Assembly: GCF_002201535.1 (NCBI RefSeq)
Contig: NZ_NIWW01000004.1
Span: forward strand, 62,001-126,000
Reading direction: 5' to 3'
Length of the DNA: 64,000 nt
Source: Lacimicrobium sp. SS2-24
Lineage (GTDB): Bacteria; Pseudomonadota; Gammaproteobacteria; Enterobacterales; Alteromonadaceae
In this document: piece by piece, positions 1 through 10,042 of the stretch
Layout: each line of letters starts with the position of its first letter
Position numbering within the stretch: the first letter of the stretch is position 1
Position numbers and translations under genes: made by a program
The notes under the pieces: model-generated
What the model was told of the DNA's origin: nothing
Seen by the model: the letters and a program-made list of their open reading frames with translations, nothing else
Databases searched by the model: none

Positions 1-1285
1 GCAGGTTATGGCTGTCGCCGGTCATCGCACCCTGCATCTCAGCTGAGGAGTCATCGAGCGTTTTATCATCACTGTCATCATCCGCGCCAAATAATGCGTT
101 GATGGCCTCTCGCTCCAGTAACTCCTCCGGGTAATCGGGCTCATAGCCATCCGCTTCGAGGTGCTGGTATTTAGGAGGGAGATCACCCACATCCACCACA
201 CGGTTGGGATACAGAATGAGCAGGCGTTCCACCAGATTCGACAATTCTCGCACATTGCCTGCCCAGGGATGCTCCATTAAAGATTGCAGTGATGCCTGGG
301 TAAACTTAACCGTGCTGCCGGATTCATTTTCCGCTCGGCTGACCAATTCCTGTAATAACAGTGGAATGTCCTCAGAGCGCTCCCGTAGGGGGGGACTGTC
401 GATAGGGAAAACATTCAGGCGGTAGTAGAGATCCTCGCGAAAATTGCCTTCACTGATCATGGTTTCAAGATCACGGTGGGTCGCGGCGATGACACGTACA
501 TTACAGGGAATGGGCTTGACTCCCCCCACCCGCTCATACGTGCGCTCCTGCAACACACGCAACAATTTCACCTGCATTTGCAACGGCATATCGCCAATTT
601 CATCGAGAAACAGCGTTCCCCCCTCGGCCAGTTCAAAACGGCCTTTTCGGGAGCTCACTGCACCGGTAAAGGCCCCTTTCTCATGACCGAAAAGTTCACT
701 TTCCAGCAATTCTCCGGGAATAGCGCCACAGTTTACGGGTATAAAGGGCCCACTCTTGCGATTCGACAGGTAATGCACATTTCTGGCGACCACTTCCTTA
801 CCGGTACCCGACTCCCCAAGAATCAACACATTGGCTTCGGTGGGGGCAACCTGCTCAATCATATGCCGTACCGCCTGTATTTCGGCACTTTTACCGATAA
901 GACTACGGAATAATTTCGTCTTATTCTGCACCGAGGTGGCGCTGCCTGGCCGGCGAGAGAGATACGCCTGACAGCGATGCAGCATCTGTGTCAGTTGAGG
1001 ATAAGTAACCGGTTCGGCCACACGTCCCACCAGATTACCGCTGCACGCCTGACTGCTTTGCCCTACCAATACAAATGGCAAATGCGGATAGGCCTGACTC
1101 AGTGCGTCAATCACAGAGGTCGCTTCAGCGTCTATCAAAATAGCACCTAAAGCCTGATCACTTTGCAAATGCGAGGCCGCCTGTGCCGGCAGCACCTCTT
1201 CAGACTGTTCGCCCATAAATGTCAGTATGGTTTGCAGGCTGACTCGGCGAGCTTCTGGCTCACTGATAATCAGAATTTTACTCAT
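1..1285 (-). CDS. flrA: FlrA/FleQ-type sigma-54-dependent master flagellar regulator (3' end off window)
   Basis: About 428 codons are present; the C-terminal end runs off the left edge. The protein is an AAA+ sigma-54 activator. It has an N-terminal FleQ-like receiver-fold domain starting [14 protein letters not shown], then a Walker A GESGTGKE, the sigma-54-contacting GAFTGA loop, and Walker B with [11 protein letters not shown]. The Fis-type HTH expected at the C-terminus would lie outside the window. FlrA/FleQ sits at the top of polar flagellar hierarchies and switches on sigma-54 class II genes. This fits the sigma-54 sites seen before flgB and flgF. It is transcribed away from the glycan island. 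The start ATG was chosen because it gives the standard FlrA N-terminus with GAGG/AGGG upstream. The identification as FlrA rather than another NtrC-family activator rests on the N-terminal domain and the flagellar context. Confidence 0.9.
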   Translation of the reverse strand, partial: MSKILIISEPEARRVSLQTILTFMGEQSEEVLPAQAASHLQSDQALGAILIDAEATSVIDALSQAYPHLPFVLVGQSSQACSGNLVGRVAEPVTYPQLTQMLHRCQAYLSRRPGSATSVQNKTKLFRSLIGKSAEIQAVRHMIEQVAPTEANVLILGESGTGKEVVARNVHYLSNRKSGPFIPVNCGAIPGELLESELFGHEKGAFTGAVSSRKGRFELAEGGTLFLDEIGDMPLQMQVKLLRVLQERTYERVGGVKPIPCNVRVIAATHRDLETMISEGNFREDLYYRLNVFPIDSPPLRERSEDIPLLLQELVSRAENESGSTVKFTQASLQSLMEHPWAGNVRELSNLVERLLILYPNRVVDVGDLPPKYQHLEADGYEPDYPEELLEREAINALFGADDDSDDKTLDDSSAEMQGAMTGDSHNL

Positions 1286-1595
1286 ACCCTGGCGACCTCA
1301 ACGTTGTCATCGCAACCCGCACTGAAAATTGAATAAGGCAGAAGGCATTGCCCCCGGTTGAAAAGCCACCTGTTAATCATGGCTCTTGATGGACTGCTAA
1401 CTAGGATTTTAACCATTAACATGGCCGACGCAACCAGTGCATTCAGGTTTATGATCAATAGCTTAGATATTGGATAAAAAAACAGCAAAATCCCCACATT
1501 CTGATGCTGAAACACTCATTGGCATGGAGTATATTCGACAAGCCTACCGCTTTTCAGTCAAAATAGCCGCATAATTTGCATCACGCTGAAGTCAG
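1286..1595. other. Divergent flrA/kdsD intergenic region
   Basis: About 310 bases separate two divergently transcribed genes, so promoters for both must lie here. I see no clear sigma-54 or sigma-28 match and no strong hairpin. A TATATT near 1530 could be a -10 element for kdsD, but it has a poor -35. Nothing else can be assigned. Confidence 0.4.
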
Positions 1596-2525
1596 ATGGA
1601 TTACCAACACATTGCCCGAGAGGTATTTGACATAGAAGCCGCCGCGGTGGCGAATCTGTCCAGGCGTCTGGACAAACAATTTGACCAGACTATCGAGCAG
1701 ATATTGTCGACACAAGGACGCGTGATTGTCTGTGGTATGGGCAAATCAGGTCAGATCGGACGCAAAATCGCCGCTACCCTGGCGAGTACCGGCACTCCCA
1801 GTTTTTTTATGCACCCTGGCGAGGCCTATCACGGCGATTTGGGCATGGTGGCTAAAGAGGATGTGTTTATTGCCATTTCCAATTCAGGCGAAACGGAGGA
1901 AGTGGTCAAACTGCTTTCGTTCCTAAAGGAAAACGGTAACTTCCTGATTGGTATGACCGGTAACAAAGACTCCACCCTTGCCAGAGCTGCCAATACGGTA
2001 CTGGATGTGGCCGTGGATAAAGAAGCCTGCCCCCTGCAACTGGCACCCACCTCTTCAACCACTGCCACCCTCGCTATGGGCGATGCGCTGGCCGTGACCC
2101 TGATGAAAGCTCGTGATTTCCAGCCGGAAGAATTTGCCCGTTTTCATCCAGGCGGCAGCCTGGGCCGTCGCCTGTTATCTCGCGTCAGAGATGAGATGAT
2201 CTGTGAAAACTTACCGCTGCTGTCTGCCGATGCCAGCTTTGCAGAGGTGGTTAATTGCATATCTGGCGGTAAGCTGGGCATAGCCGTGGTGGAAGCTAAG
2301 CAGGGCTACGGCATTATCACCGATGGTGATATTCGCCGCAGCTTTACACAACATGCAAAAGACGTGTTCGACCTGAGCGCAGCGAAAATGATGACCCTGC
2401 ACCCCAAGAGCATCCCGGTTGATGCCAGAATGAATGACGCATTTTCATTAATGGAAAAGCACCAAATCACCTCTTTGCTGGTGTTGGGGGAAAATGGCAG
2501 TCTGATAGGCATTGTCAAGAAGTAA
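1596..2525 (+). CDS. kdsD: Arabinose-5-phosphate isomerase (KdsD/KpsF/GutQ family), shortened C-terminus
   Basis: 309 residues. An N-terminal SIS sugar-isomerase domain (about residues 35-175, with GMGKSGQIGRK and the HPGEAYHGDLGMV active-site segment) is followed by two CBS domains (about 200-309). The family interconverts D-ribulose-5-P and D-arabinose-5-P, the first step to Kdo. Family members usually end with a segment like HMHDLLRAG; here the ORF stops after GIVKK, about ten residues early, with no sign of a frameshift continuing the homology. A strong terminator follows. Its place between flrA and a flagellin suggests a surface-sugar role, but ordinary Kdo supply for LPS is equally possible. 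Enzyme class is sure; physiological role is not. Confidence 0.88.
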   Translation: MDYQHIAREVFDIEAAAVANLSRRLDKQFDQTIEQILSTQGRVIVCGMGKSGQIGRKIAATLASTGTPSFFMHPGEAYHGDLGMVAKEDVFIAISNSGETEEVVKLLSFLKENGNFLIGMTGNKDSTLARAANTVLDVAVDKEACPLQLAPTSSTTATLAMGDALAVTLMKARDFQPEEFARFHPGGSLGRRLLSRVRDEMICENLPLLSADASFAEVVNCISGGKLGIAVVEAKQGYGIITDGDIRRSFTQHAKDVFDLSAAKMMTLHPKSIPVDARMNDAFSLMEKHQITSLLVLGENGSLIGIVKK

Positions 2526-2550
2526 GCTGTTGCTCTGGCGCTTCATCATC

Positions 2551-2577
2551 AAAAAAGGCCGCTGTCGCGGCCTTTTT
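2551..2577. terminator. Bidirectional rho-independent terminator
   Basis: Perfect stem GGCCGC-TGTC-GCGGCC (2557-2572) flanked by A6 on the left and T5 on the right, so it works for both strands. It sits between the convergent kdsD and flagellin genes. Confidence 0.93.
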
Positions 2578-2599
2578 ATTCTGTCAATTTACGAATACT

Positions 2600-3400
2600 T
2601 TAACTCAGCAGTGCGAGCACCTGCCCCTGCTGCTGATTGGCCTGAACCTGAACGCTGGTAGCTGCCTGACCCTGAACACTATTGGCTGCCTGCTCTGCAG
2701 TTGCCTGGGCATAATCCGTATCCTGAATACGACTCTTGGCTGCCGCCACATTCACCTCTGTGTTAGACAGATTACGCGCAGCACTCTCAAACTGATTCTG
2801 AACTGCACCCAGATCGGCTCGGGCCTGACCAACAGTCTCTACCGCTGCATCAGCCGCTTCCAACGCGTCAGACGCTCCTTGTGCAGTACTGATATCCACA
2901 TTCAATATATCATTCAGACTACTGGCGACATCCTGGGTGGCCACACTGATACTCTGGCCTGGGTTAGCCCCTACCTGAAAATTAAGTTCGCCTTCAGCAC
3001 TTAACAGCGGCTTGCCCGCAAATTCGGTACGATCTATGGTGTCTGTAATTTCCTGCTGAATCTGCGATACTTCTTTTTGCAGTGCCTGGCGGTCAGCGTC
3101 TGAGTATATTCCGTTACCCGCTTGCACAGATAGCTCGCGGATGCGGTTAACACTGTCTGATATACCAGACAGTCCGCCTTCGGCCACTTGCGCCAAAGAG
3201 ACACCGTCATAGGCGTTGTTGTATGCCTGACGCAAACCTGTAGTCTGAGACGTCAGACGGTCAATAATCTGTTGCGCGGCCGAATCGTCCGCTGCACTGT
3301 TAACGCGTTTGCCGGAGGCCAGTTTTTCAAACAGGCTTTCCTGTTTGTTCTGCACCTGCTGAAGCAACGATGCATTGGACTTAGTGTTGATCTCTAACAT
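2600..3400 (-). CDS. fliC: Divergent short flagellin (fifth flagellin in window)
   Basis: 266 residues, with conserved D0/D1 flagellin ends: N-terminal LEINTKSNASL and LASGKRVNSAADDSA, and a C-terminal coiled-coil segment ending in QQGQVLALLS. The usual surface-exposed D2/D3 centre is almost absent. It lacks the MSLYVNTNVSSLNA start shared by the four tandem flagellins and is clearly a separate lineage. It is rich in Gln and Ala and includes SAARNLSNTEVNVAAAKSR where the others have the STIRNL segment. A strong RBS (GAGGAGGT) precedes the ATG. No convincing sigma-28 site was found upstream. It faces the wlb cluster promoter across about 200 bases. It could be a minor filament or junction flagellin; a non-flagellin role is unlikely. 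Confidence 0.9.
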   Translation of the reverse strand: MLEINTKSNASLLQQVQNKQESLFEKLASGKRVNSAADDSAAQQIIDRLTSQTTGLRQAYNNAYDGVSLAQVAEGGLSGISDSVNRIRELSVQAGNGIYSDADRQALQKEVSQIQQEITDTIDRTEFAGKPLLSAEGELNFQVGANPGQSISVATQDVASSLNDILNVDISTAQGASDALEAADAAVETVGQARADLGAVQNQFESAARNLSNTEVNVAAAKSRIQDTDYAQATAEQAANSVQGQAATSVQVQANQQQGQVLALLS

Positions 3401-3541
3401 AATCTACCTCCTCTACCTATCTATAAAGAATAGCAGAATGGTGGTTATAAAGTAAGCAACGATATACGCCTTGGGTATAGGTTTTGATAACAGGGTATAT
3501 TAGCGATGCATGATAACACTCTGTTATCGCCCTCAGGCTTT

Positions 3542-3568
3542 TCAAGCATTGCCTAAATCGGCCGATAA
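3542..3568 (+). promoter_or_regulatory. Sigma-28 (FliA)-like promoter of the wlb-rml-wec cluster
   Basis: TCAAG (3542-3546), 14-base spacer, then GCCGATAA (3561-3568). This is an exact sigma-28 -10 and one mismatch from the TAAAG -35, with the consensus spacing. The same TAAAG-N14-GCCGATAA layout is perfect before flgM in this window. Start of transcription would be near 3575, about 29 bases before the wlbA ATG. Confidence 0.7.
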
Positions 3569-3579
3569 CCCTTGTGTAA

Positions 3580-4545
<966 letters not shown>

Positions 4546-4546
4546 A

Positions 4547-5128
4547 ATGAAAGATGTTTTTATACACTCATCGGCAATTGTAGATGACGGTGCAACAATT
4601 GGCTCTAAAACGCGAGTCTGGCACTGGGTTCATGTGTGCGGCTCGGCCACTATTGGCCGTGGCTGTTCTTTGGGCCAGAACGTCTTTGTTGGTAATAAGG
4701 TAAAGATTGGTAATAACGTCAAAATACAGAATAACGTGTCTGTTTATGAAGGCGTTGAGCTGGAGGATGATGTCTTTTGTGGCCCATCAATGGTCTTCAC
4801 CAATGTCTATAATCCTCGCTCCGCCATTGAGCGCAAAGACCAATACCGCAAAACATTGGTACAACAAGGTGCGACTCTTGGCGCCAACTGCACCATTGTA
4901 TGTGGCGTGTCCATCGGGCGATACGCGTTTATCGGAGCCGGAGCCGTTGTTAACAAAGACGTCCCAGACTATGCCCTGATGGTGGGTGTGCCAGCCAGAC
5001 ACATTGGCTGGATCAGTGAATTCGGTGAGCAGCTCAACCTTCCGCTCAAAGGTGACGCAGAAACCACCTGCCCTCATTCCGGCGACACCTATGAACTTAA
5101 AAACAATACAGTAACCAGGAAGGATTGA
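4547..5128 (+). CDS. wlbB: UDP-2-acetamido-3-amino-2,3-dideoxyglucuronate N-acetyltransferase (WlbB/WbpD)
   Basis: 193 residues built of left-handed beta-helix hexapeptide repeats ([30 protein letters not shown] and so on), then the acetyl-CoA-binding C-terminal coil. It matches the WlbB/WbpD family, which N-acetylates the C3 amino group of the UDP-uronic acid to give UDP-GlcNAc(3NAc)A. It starts one base after the wlbA stop and ends in a TGATG overlap with wlbC, so it is translationally coupled to both. PglD-type acetyltransferases share the fold, but the neighbours settle the assignment. Confidence 0.9.
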   Translation: MKDVFIHSSAIVDDGATIGSKTRVWHWVHVCGSATIGRGCSLGQNVFVGNKVKIGNNVKIQNNVSVYEGVELEDDVFCGPSMVFTNVYNPRSAIERKDQYRKTLVQQGATLGANCTIVCGVSIGRYAFIGAGAVVNKDVPDYALMVGVPARHIGWISEFGEQLNLPLKGDAETTCPHSGDTYELKNNTVTRKD

Positions 5129-6234
5129 TGGAGTTTATCGATCTACAGGCGCAACTGGCAACAATGCGCGAGAACATCGACCGGCGAATCGCCAGGGTGC
5201 TCGATCATGGCCAGTTTATCATCGGACCAGAGGTGCATGAGCTGGAAGAGAAGCTGGCAGATTATGTAGGAGTAAAGCACTGCATCAGTTGTGCCAACGG
5301 CACCGATGCATTGCAGCTTTCCCTCATGGCACTGGATGTCGGACCCGGCGATATTGTTTTTACCACTGCGTTTTCCTTTTTCGCCACCGCTGAAGTCATC
5401 CCTCTGGTCGGAGCCACACCCTACTTTGTAGATATTAACGAAGAAACCTACAACATTTGCCCAATTAGCCTGGAGCAAGCCATTATCGCCTGCAAAGCAT
5501 CGGGAAAAGGAATACCCCGCGCTGTTATTGCGGTGGATCTGTTTGGCATGCCCGCCAATTATCCCGAACTGCGATTAATATGTGATAAATACGATCTTCA
5601 TCTTATTGAAGATGGTGCGCAAAGCTTTGGTGGCAGCATTTCAGGAAAGAAATGTGGCAGCTTTGGCGATATTGCCACAACCAGCTTTTTTCCAGCTAAG
5701 CCTCTGGGGTGCTATGGTGATGGAGGTGCGATATTTACCAACAATCAGGATCTGGCTGAACAATGCCGTTCAATGCGGGTACACGGTAAAGGCGAACACA
5801 AATATCAAAACATTAGGATTGGCCTGAATAGCAGATTGGACACGATTCAGGCGGCTATCCTGCTGGAGAAACTGCAGCAATTCCCCTCGGAGCTTGAACA
5901 AAGAAACTATATTTCCAGGAAATATGCGTCAGCCCTGGGAGCTGATCTAGTTCACCAGAAAGTGAGTACTGGATTCTCCAGTGCATGGGCCCTTTACACA
6001 GTTTCAGGAAGATCTGAGTCACGTCAGTCCTATCTTGACAGACTAAGTGCACAAGGCATTCCCTCGGGTATCTACTACCCCGTTTGTCTGCACCGGCAAC
6101 CCGCGATGCAAGACGCGTTGGCAGAGCCCTGTAAAAAAGCTGAGGCAGCCAGTCAAAAAGCTTTCAGTATTCCAATGCATCCTTATATGTCTGACCAGGA
6201 CATTGATCACGTCATAAATGGGCTGAGCCAATGA
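5128..6234 (+). CDS. wlbC: UDP-2-acetamido-3-keto-glucuronate aminotransferase (WlbC/WbpE)
   Basis: 368 residues, a DegT/DnrJ/EryC1/StrS PLP enzyme. Visible landmarks are the substrate/PLP segment CANGTDALQLSL, the aspartate region LIEDGAQSFGG, and the PLP lysine in SFFPAKPLGCYGDGG. It transfers an amino group from glutamate to the 3-keto sugar made by WlbA. The ATG at 5128 was chosen over an upstream in-frame TTG because it makes the TGATG overlap with wlbB. It overlaps the next gene by four bases (ATGA). The assignment to WlbC rather than another sugar aminotransferase depends on its place between wlbB and the 2-epimerase. Confidence 0.9.
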   Translation: MEFIDLQAQLATMRENIDRRIARVLDHGQFIIGPEVHELEEKLADYVGVKHCISCANGTDALQLSLMALDVGPGDIVFTTAFSFFATAEVIPLVGATPYFVDINEETYNICPISLEQAIIACKASGKGIPRAVIAVDLFGMPANYPELRLICDKYDLHLIEDGAQSFGGSISGKKCGSFGDIATTSFFPAKPLGCYGDGGAIFTNNQDLAEQCRSMRVHGKGEHKYQNIRIGLNSRLDTIQAAILLEKLQQFPSELEQRNYISRKYASALGADLVHQKVSTGFSSAWALYTVSGRSESRQSYLDRLSAQGIPSGIYYPVCLHRQPAMQDALAEPCKKAEAASQKAFSIPMHPYMSDQDIDHVINGLSQ

Positions 6235-7316
6235 AGATACTGACCGTTATCGGCGCTCGCCCCCAGTTCGTAAAAGCCTCAGTTGTCTCCAGAGCCATCC
6301 TTGAATTGACGCAACACCTGCCCGGACAGGTTACGGAGACGATACTTCATACCGGCCAGCATTTTGACAGCAATATGTCGCAGCTGTTCTTCGATCAATT
6401 GGGAATTCCTACGCCCAAGATCAACCTCAACATCCATAGCAACAGCCATGGTCAGATGACAGGTCAAATGCTGATTGAAATAGAAAAACACTTATTACAG
6501 GAAAAACCTGATTGGGTATTGGTATATGGTGATACCAATTCGACTCTGGCAGGTGCTCTGGCTGCAGCCAAGCTACACATACCCATTGCACATGTAGAGG
6601 CTGGCTTGCGCTCTTTCAATAAGAGCATGCCGGAAGAGATCAATCGCGTCATGACAGACCATGTGGCCAGCAGCTTGCTTTGCCCGACAGAGGCGGCAAT
6701 GAAAAACCTTGAGCGAGAAGCACTGAGTAACAAAAGCTTACTAGTCGGTGATGTCATGTATGACGCATTCTTATATGCCCAATCAAAGTCAGAACAACAC
6801 TGCTCGGTCGACCTCGAGGGCCTGGACGATGGTTTTATATTAGCGACCCTGCATAGAGCTGAAAATACCGATTCACTTCAGCGTCTGAAAGATATTTTGA
6901 TGGGCCTAAATGAAATAAGTCTCAAAAAACGGGTTGTGTTGCCTTTGCACCCAAGAACAAAAAAACAAATTAGTCATTTTGGGTTAGAGGATTTACTCAA
7001 GGATATTCTGGTAGCTCCTCCACTAGGATATATAGAAATGGTTCGACTGCTGTCACTTTGCGAATGCGTCATCACCGACTCTGGAGGACTGCAAAAGGAA
7101 GCTTATTTTGCCAAGAAGCCTTGTTTGACGGTGAGAGATGAAACGGAATGGGTTGAAACCGTTGATGCTGGATGGAATCATCTGGTTAGCGCTTCATCAC
7201 ATCAAATTATTAGCCAATATGATGCTTTAGATACGCCTAATGAATGGAAGCCTCTATATGGTCATGGTGACGCAGGAGCGACTATTGTCCGGCATCTGTT
7301 AGATGGACAAAAATGA
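6231..7316 (+). CDS. wbpI: UDP-GlcNAc(3NAc)A 2-epimerase (WbpI/WlbD; WecB-like)
   Basis: 361 residues of the non-hydrolysing UDP-HexNAc 2-epimerase family: MKILTVIGARPQFVKA start, HTGQHFD, YGDTNSTLAGA, HVEAGLRSF, PEEINR and DSGGLQKEA. After wlbABC it most likely converts UDP-GlcNAc(3NAc)A to UDP-ManNAc(3NAc)A, completing the Bordetella/Pseudomonas-type pathway. The alternative is a plain WecB (UDP-ManNAc) enzyme, which the sequence alone cannot exclude. Four-base ATGA overlaps at both ends show tight coupling within the operon. Confidence 0.85.
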   Translation: MKILTVIGARPQFVKASVVSRAILELTQHLPGQVTETILHTGQHFDSNMSQLFFDQLGIPTPKINLNIHSNSHGQMTGQMLIEIEKHLLQEKPDWVLVYGDTNSTLAGALAAAKLHIPIAHVEAGLRSFNKSMPEEINRVMTDHVASSLLCPTEAAMKNLEREALSNKSLLVGDVMYDAFLYAQSKSEQHCSVDLEGLDDGFILATLHRAENTDSLQRLKDILMGLNEISLKKRVVLPLHPRTKKQISHFGLEDLLKDILVAPPLGYIEMVRLLSLCECVITDSGGLQKEAYFAKKPCLTVRDETEWVETVDAGWNHLVSASSHQIISQYDALDTPNEWKPLYGHGDAGATIVRHLLDGQK

Positions 7317-8392
7317 TGGACATACCAGGCATTAAACGCATTCTAATCACCGGTGGATGTGGCTTTATCGGTTCTGCCTTAGTCCGACATCTTATGCACA
7401 GCACAGCCTGCCATGTACTGAATATCGATAAGCTCACATATGCGGCTAATCCAGAGGCAGTCAAAGACGCTGTAGACTCAGCTCGCTATCAACATGCTGT
7501 CGCCGATATTTGTGATAGAAGTAAAATCAAAACATTGATATCCAGATTTCAACCTGATGCGATCCTTCATCTCGCAGCAGAGTCCCATGTAGACCGCTCT
7601 ATCTCCTCGCCATCCGTGTTCATGCAGACCAATATCATCGGTACATACTCAATGCTTGAGGAGGCTCTGGCCTATTGGCAAGAGCTACCCGAGAGTCGTC
7701 AGTCTAGATTTAAGTTTATTCATATCTCCACTGATGAAGTTTTTGGTGATTTGGAAACTGGTGATTCGGCTTTTGATGAATCAAGCCCTTACCTGCCCAG
7801 TTCACCTTATTCAGCCAGCAAAGCAAGTTCGGACCATCTTGCCAGAGCATGGCACCGAACTTATCGGCTCCCTGTCATAGTGACCAATTGTTCAAATAAC
7901 TATGGGCCCTATCAGCATCACGAGAAATTGATACCCCATATGACTATGTGCGCCCTCAAAGAGCAGCCATTACCCATTTATGGAAATGGTAAAAACATTC
8001 GAGATTGGTTATTTGTCGATGACCATGTTGACGCTTTGACATCAGTACTCCGAGATGGCGTAGCTGGCGAGACCTATTGCATTGGCGGAAATAACGAGCT
8101 GACGAATCTCGAGTTGGTTAATACACTCTGCGCTGAACTAGATATCCTCAGACCACGAGTAAAAGGACGCTACATCGATCTACTGGAATTTGTCGAAGAT
8201 CGCGCCGGGCATGACAAGCGCTATGCCATCAATAGTCAAAAAATCACTTCACAACTAGGCTGGCGGCCCTCTCACAACTTGCAGCAAGGCCTTAGTAAAA
8301 CACTCCAATGGTTACTCAGTAGTTATCCGCAGTCGACTACCAACCCATGTGATGCAAATAAAATAACGGCAATAAGTGGAGAAGCGCAGTGA
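7313..8392 (+). CDS. rfbB: dTDP-glucose 4,6-dehydratase (RmlB/RfbB)
   Basis: 359 residues, an extended [17 protein letters not shown] is the nucleotide-binding loop, followed by the dTDP-sugar signature [33 protein letters not shown] and the catalytic YSASKAS motif. It makes dTDP-4-keto-6-deoxyglucose. No rmlC or rmlD is nearby, so the product is probably not taken to L-rhamnose here. WecE at the end of the operon is the obvious consumer. The second ATG three bases in is an equally possible start. Confidence 0.93.
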   Translation: MMDIPGIKRILITGGCGFIGSALVRHLMHSTACHVLNIDKLTYAANPEAVKDAVDSARYQHAVADICDRSKIKTLISRFQPDAILHLAAESHVDRSISSPSVFMQTNIIGTYSMLEEALAYWQELPESRQSRFKFIHISTDEVFGDLETGDSAFDESSPYLPSSPYSASKASSDHLARAWHRTYRLPVIVTNCSNNYGPYQHHEKLIPHMTMCALKEQPLPIYGNGKNIRDWLFVDDHVDALTSVLRDGVAGETYCIGGNNELTNLELVNTLCAELDILRPRVKGRYIDLLEFVEDRAGHDKRYAINSQKITSQLGWRPSHNLQQGLSKTLQWLLSSYPQSTTNPCDANKITAISGEAQ

Positions 8393-9258
8393 AAGGCATC
8401 ATCCTCGCAGGAGGCAGCGGCACACGCCTTTACCCAATTACCAAAGGCGTTTCCAAGCAGCTATTACCCGTATATGACAAACCGATGATCTATTATCCCC
8501 TTTCCGTTCTTATGCTGGCTGGCATTCGCGATATTCTTGTCATCACCACACCCGCCGATCTGGATAGCTTCCGCCGCCTACTTAATGACGGTAAACATCT
8601 GGGGGTAAACATTCAATATGCCGTACAGCCTGAACCAGAAGGACTAGCCCAAGCTTTCCTTATCGGAGAGCACTTTATCGGTGACAGTCATGTATGTCTC
8701 GTGTTGGGTGATAATATTTTTTACGGTCAGGGGTTAACCCCAATGTTAAAAGCCGCAGCAAGACGACCTAAAGGTGCAACTATTTTTGGCTATCAGGTGA
8801 AAGATCCAGAGCGGTTTGGTGTAGTCTCATTTGATAGTCAGAAGCACGTATTATCCTTAGAAGAAAAACCAGCTAAACCAAAATCCAATTATGCAGTAAC
8901 AGGGTTGTACTTTTACGATAATTCGGTTGTAGAGATTGCCAAGGGAATTGAGAAGTCTAGTCGCGGCGAATATGAAATTACCTCAGTTAATGAAGTGTAC
9001 CTGAAGCGTAAAGAGTTACATGTTGAGGTGCTGGGCCGTGGTTTCGCCTGGCTGGATACCGGAACATACTCCAGCTTGCTTGATGCGGCTCAGTTTGTTG
9101 AAACGCTCGAAAAACGTCAAGGATACAAGGTAGCTTGTCTGGAAGAAATTGCCTTTAATAGAGGCTGGTTAGACAAGCAGATGCTGATACAGGCTGCGGA
9201 TGCACACGGCAAAAACAGTTATGGCAGATATTTGCGTTCATTAATTCCGGAGATATAA
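8389..9258 (+). CDS. rfbA: Glucose-1-phosphate thymidylyltransferase (RmlA/RfbA)
   Basis: 289 residues, full length. It has the nucleotidyltransferase signature [20 protein letters not shown], the [10 protein letters not shown] metal-binding segment and [20 protein letters not shown]. It makes dTDP-glucose from dTTP and glucose-1-P and feeds RmlB. The start is GTG in a four-base GTGA overlap with rmlB, so the two are coupled. About 90 bases separate it from the next gene, the first real gap in the operon. Confidence 0.95.
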   Translation: MKGIILAGGSGTRLYPITKGVSKQLLPVYDKPMIYYPLSVLMLAGIRDILVITTPADLDSFRRLLNDGKHLGVNIQYAVQPEPEGLAQAFLIGEHFIGDSHVCLVLGDNIFYGQGLTPMLKAAARRPKGATIFGYQVKDPERFGVVSFDSQKHVLSLEEKPAKPKSNYAVTGLYFYDNSVVEIAKGIEKSSRGEYEITSVNEVYLKRKELHVEVLGRGFAWLDTGTYSSLLDAAQFVETLEKRQGYKVACLEEIAFNRGWLDKQMLIQAADAHGKNSYGRYLRSLIPEI

Positions 9259-9348
9259 GCCACTTTGACAGTGGTGCTCGGTAAAAAATGTTATACCAAG
9301 TCCGTTTGAACGAAGGTGATAATTTTCAGTTCTGAATCAGAGGATGTA

Positions 9349-10032
9349 ATGAAAGTCGGCATTATCCAATCTAATTTTCTTCCATGGCGTGGGTACTTTG
9401 ATTTTATTAGAGAGGTGGATTTATTTATTCTCTATGATGACATGCAGTACACAAAAAATGACTGGAGAAACAGAAACAGAATTAAAACAAAGGAAGGAGC
9501 AACCTGGATAACAGCTCCTGTATATAACACTCGCCTAAATAAAAAAATAGAAGAAACGAAGCTAGTTGAAGGGGGCCGCTGGCGAGAAAAGTTGCTTGGC
9601 AAAGTACATCAGTCTTATCGTTCAGCCCCCTATTTCAAAGATTACTTCAATGAGCTGGAATTCTTTATCAGACAGCCCGTCGAGACGATTTCTGAGTTAA
9701 ATTACAGCCTACTCTTGTGGGGATGTGAACATCTGGATATAGACACCCCTATTAAATTTTCAAGAGAGTTGGAAGTAACAGGTGAGAAGACAGAACGCCT
9801 TATCAACATATTAAAAGCAGTAGGAGGGGATCATTATCTTTCAGGCCCAGCAGCACGCCATTACCTTCAGCCTGAAATGTTTGAGCAGGAAAATATAACC
9901 CTGGAGTATAAACGATATAATTATCCGGAGTATGAGCAGTTATACCCACCCTTTGAGCCTTCGCTCAGTATCATAGACTTATTTTTCATGCATGGTCCCG
10001 ACTCTGTCAGATATCTAACTGACGTTAGCTAG
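9349..10032 (+). CDS. WbqC-family protein
   Basis: 227 residues from the ATG at 9349, which follows AGAGG and gives the typical WbqC start MKVGIIQSNFLPWRGYFD. Other family marks are ILYDDMQYTKNDWRNRN and WITAPV. The WbqC family (PF08889) has no settled biochemical function. It recurs in O-antigen and exopolysaccharide loci, frequently with dTDP-4-amino-sugar genes. Here it sits between rmlBA and the WecF-like transferase, in a cluster that lacks a WecD-type acetyltransferase. A role in modifying the 4-amino group of the dTDP sugar is therefore a reasonable guess, not a demonstrated one. A longer start at 9316 is in frame but has a non-family extension. Confidence 0.85.
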   Translation: MKVGIIQSNFLPWRGYFDFIREVDLFILYDDMQYTKNDWRNRNRIKTKEGATWITAPVYNTRLNKKIEETKLVEGGRWREKLLGKVHQSYRSAPYFKDYFNELEFFIRQPVETISELNYSLLLWGCEHLDIDTPIKFSRELEVTGEKTERLINILKAVGGDHYLSGPAARHYLQPEMFEQENITLEYKRYNYPEYEQLYPPFEPSLSIIDLFFMHGPDSVRYLTDVS

Positions 10033-10042
10033 GAGAAGAACT

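Noticed and set aside
7313-9258. L-rhamnose pathway from rmlB and rmlA
   Set aside because: rmlC and rmlD are absent here; WecE is the fitting consumer.
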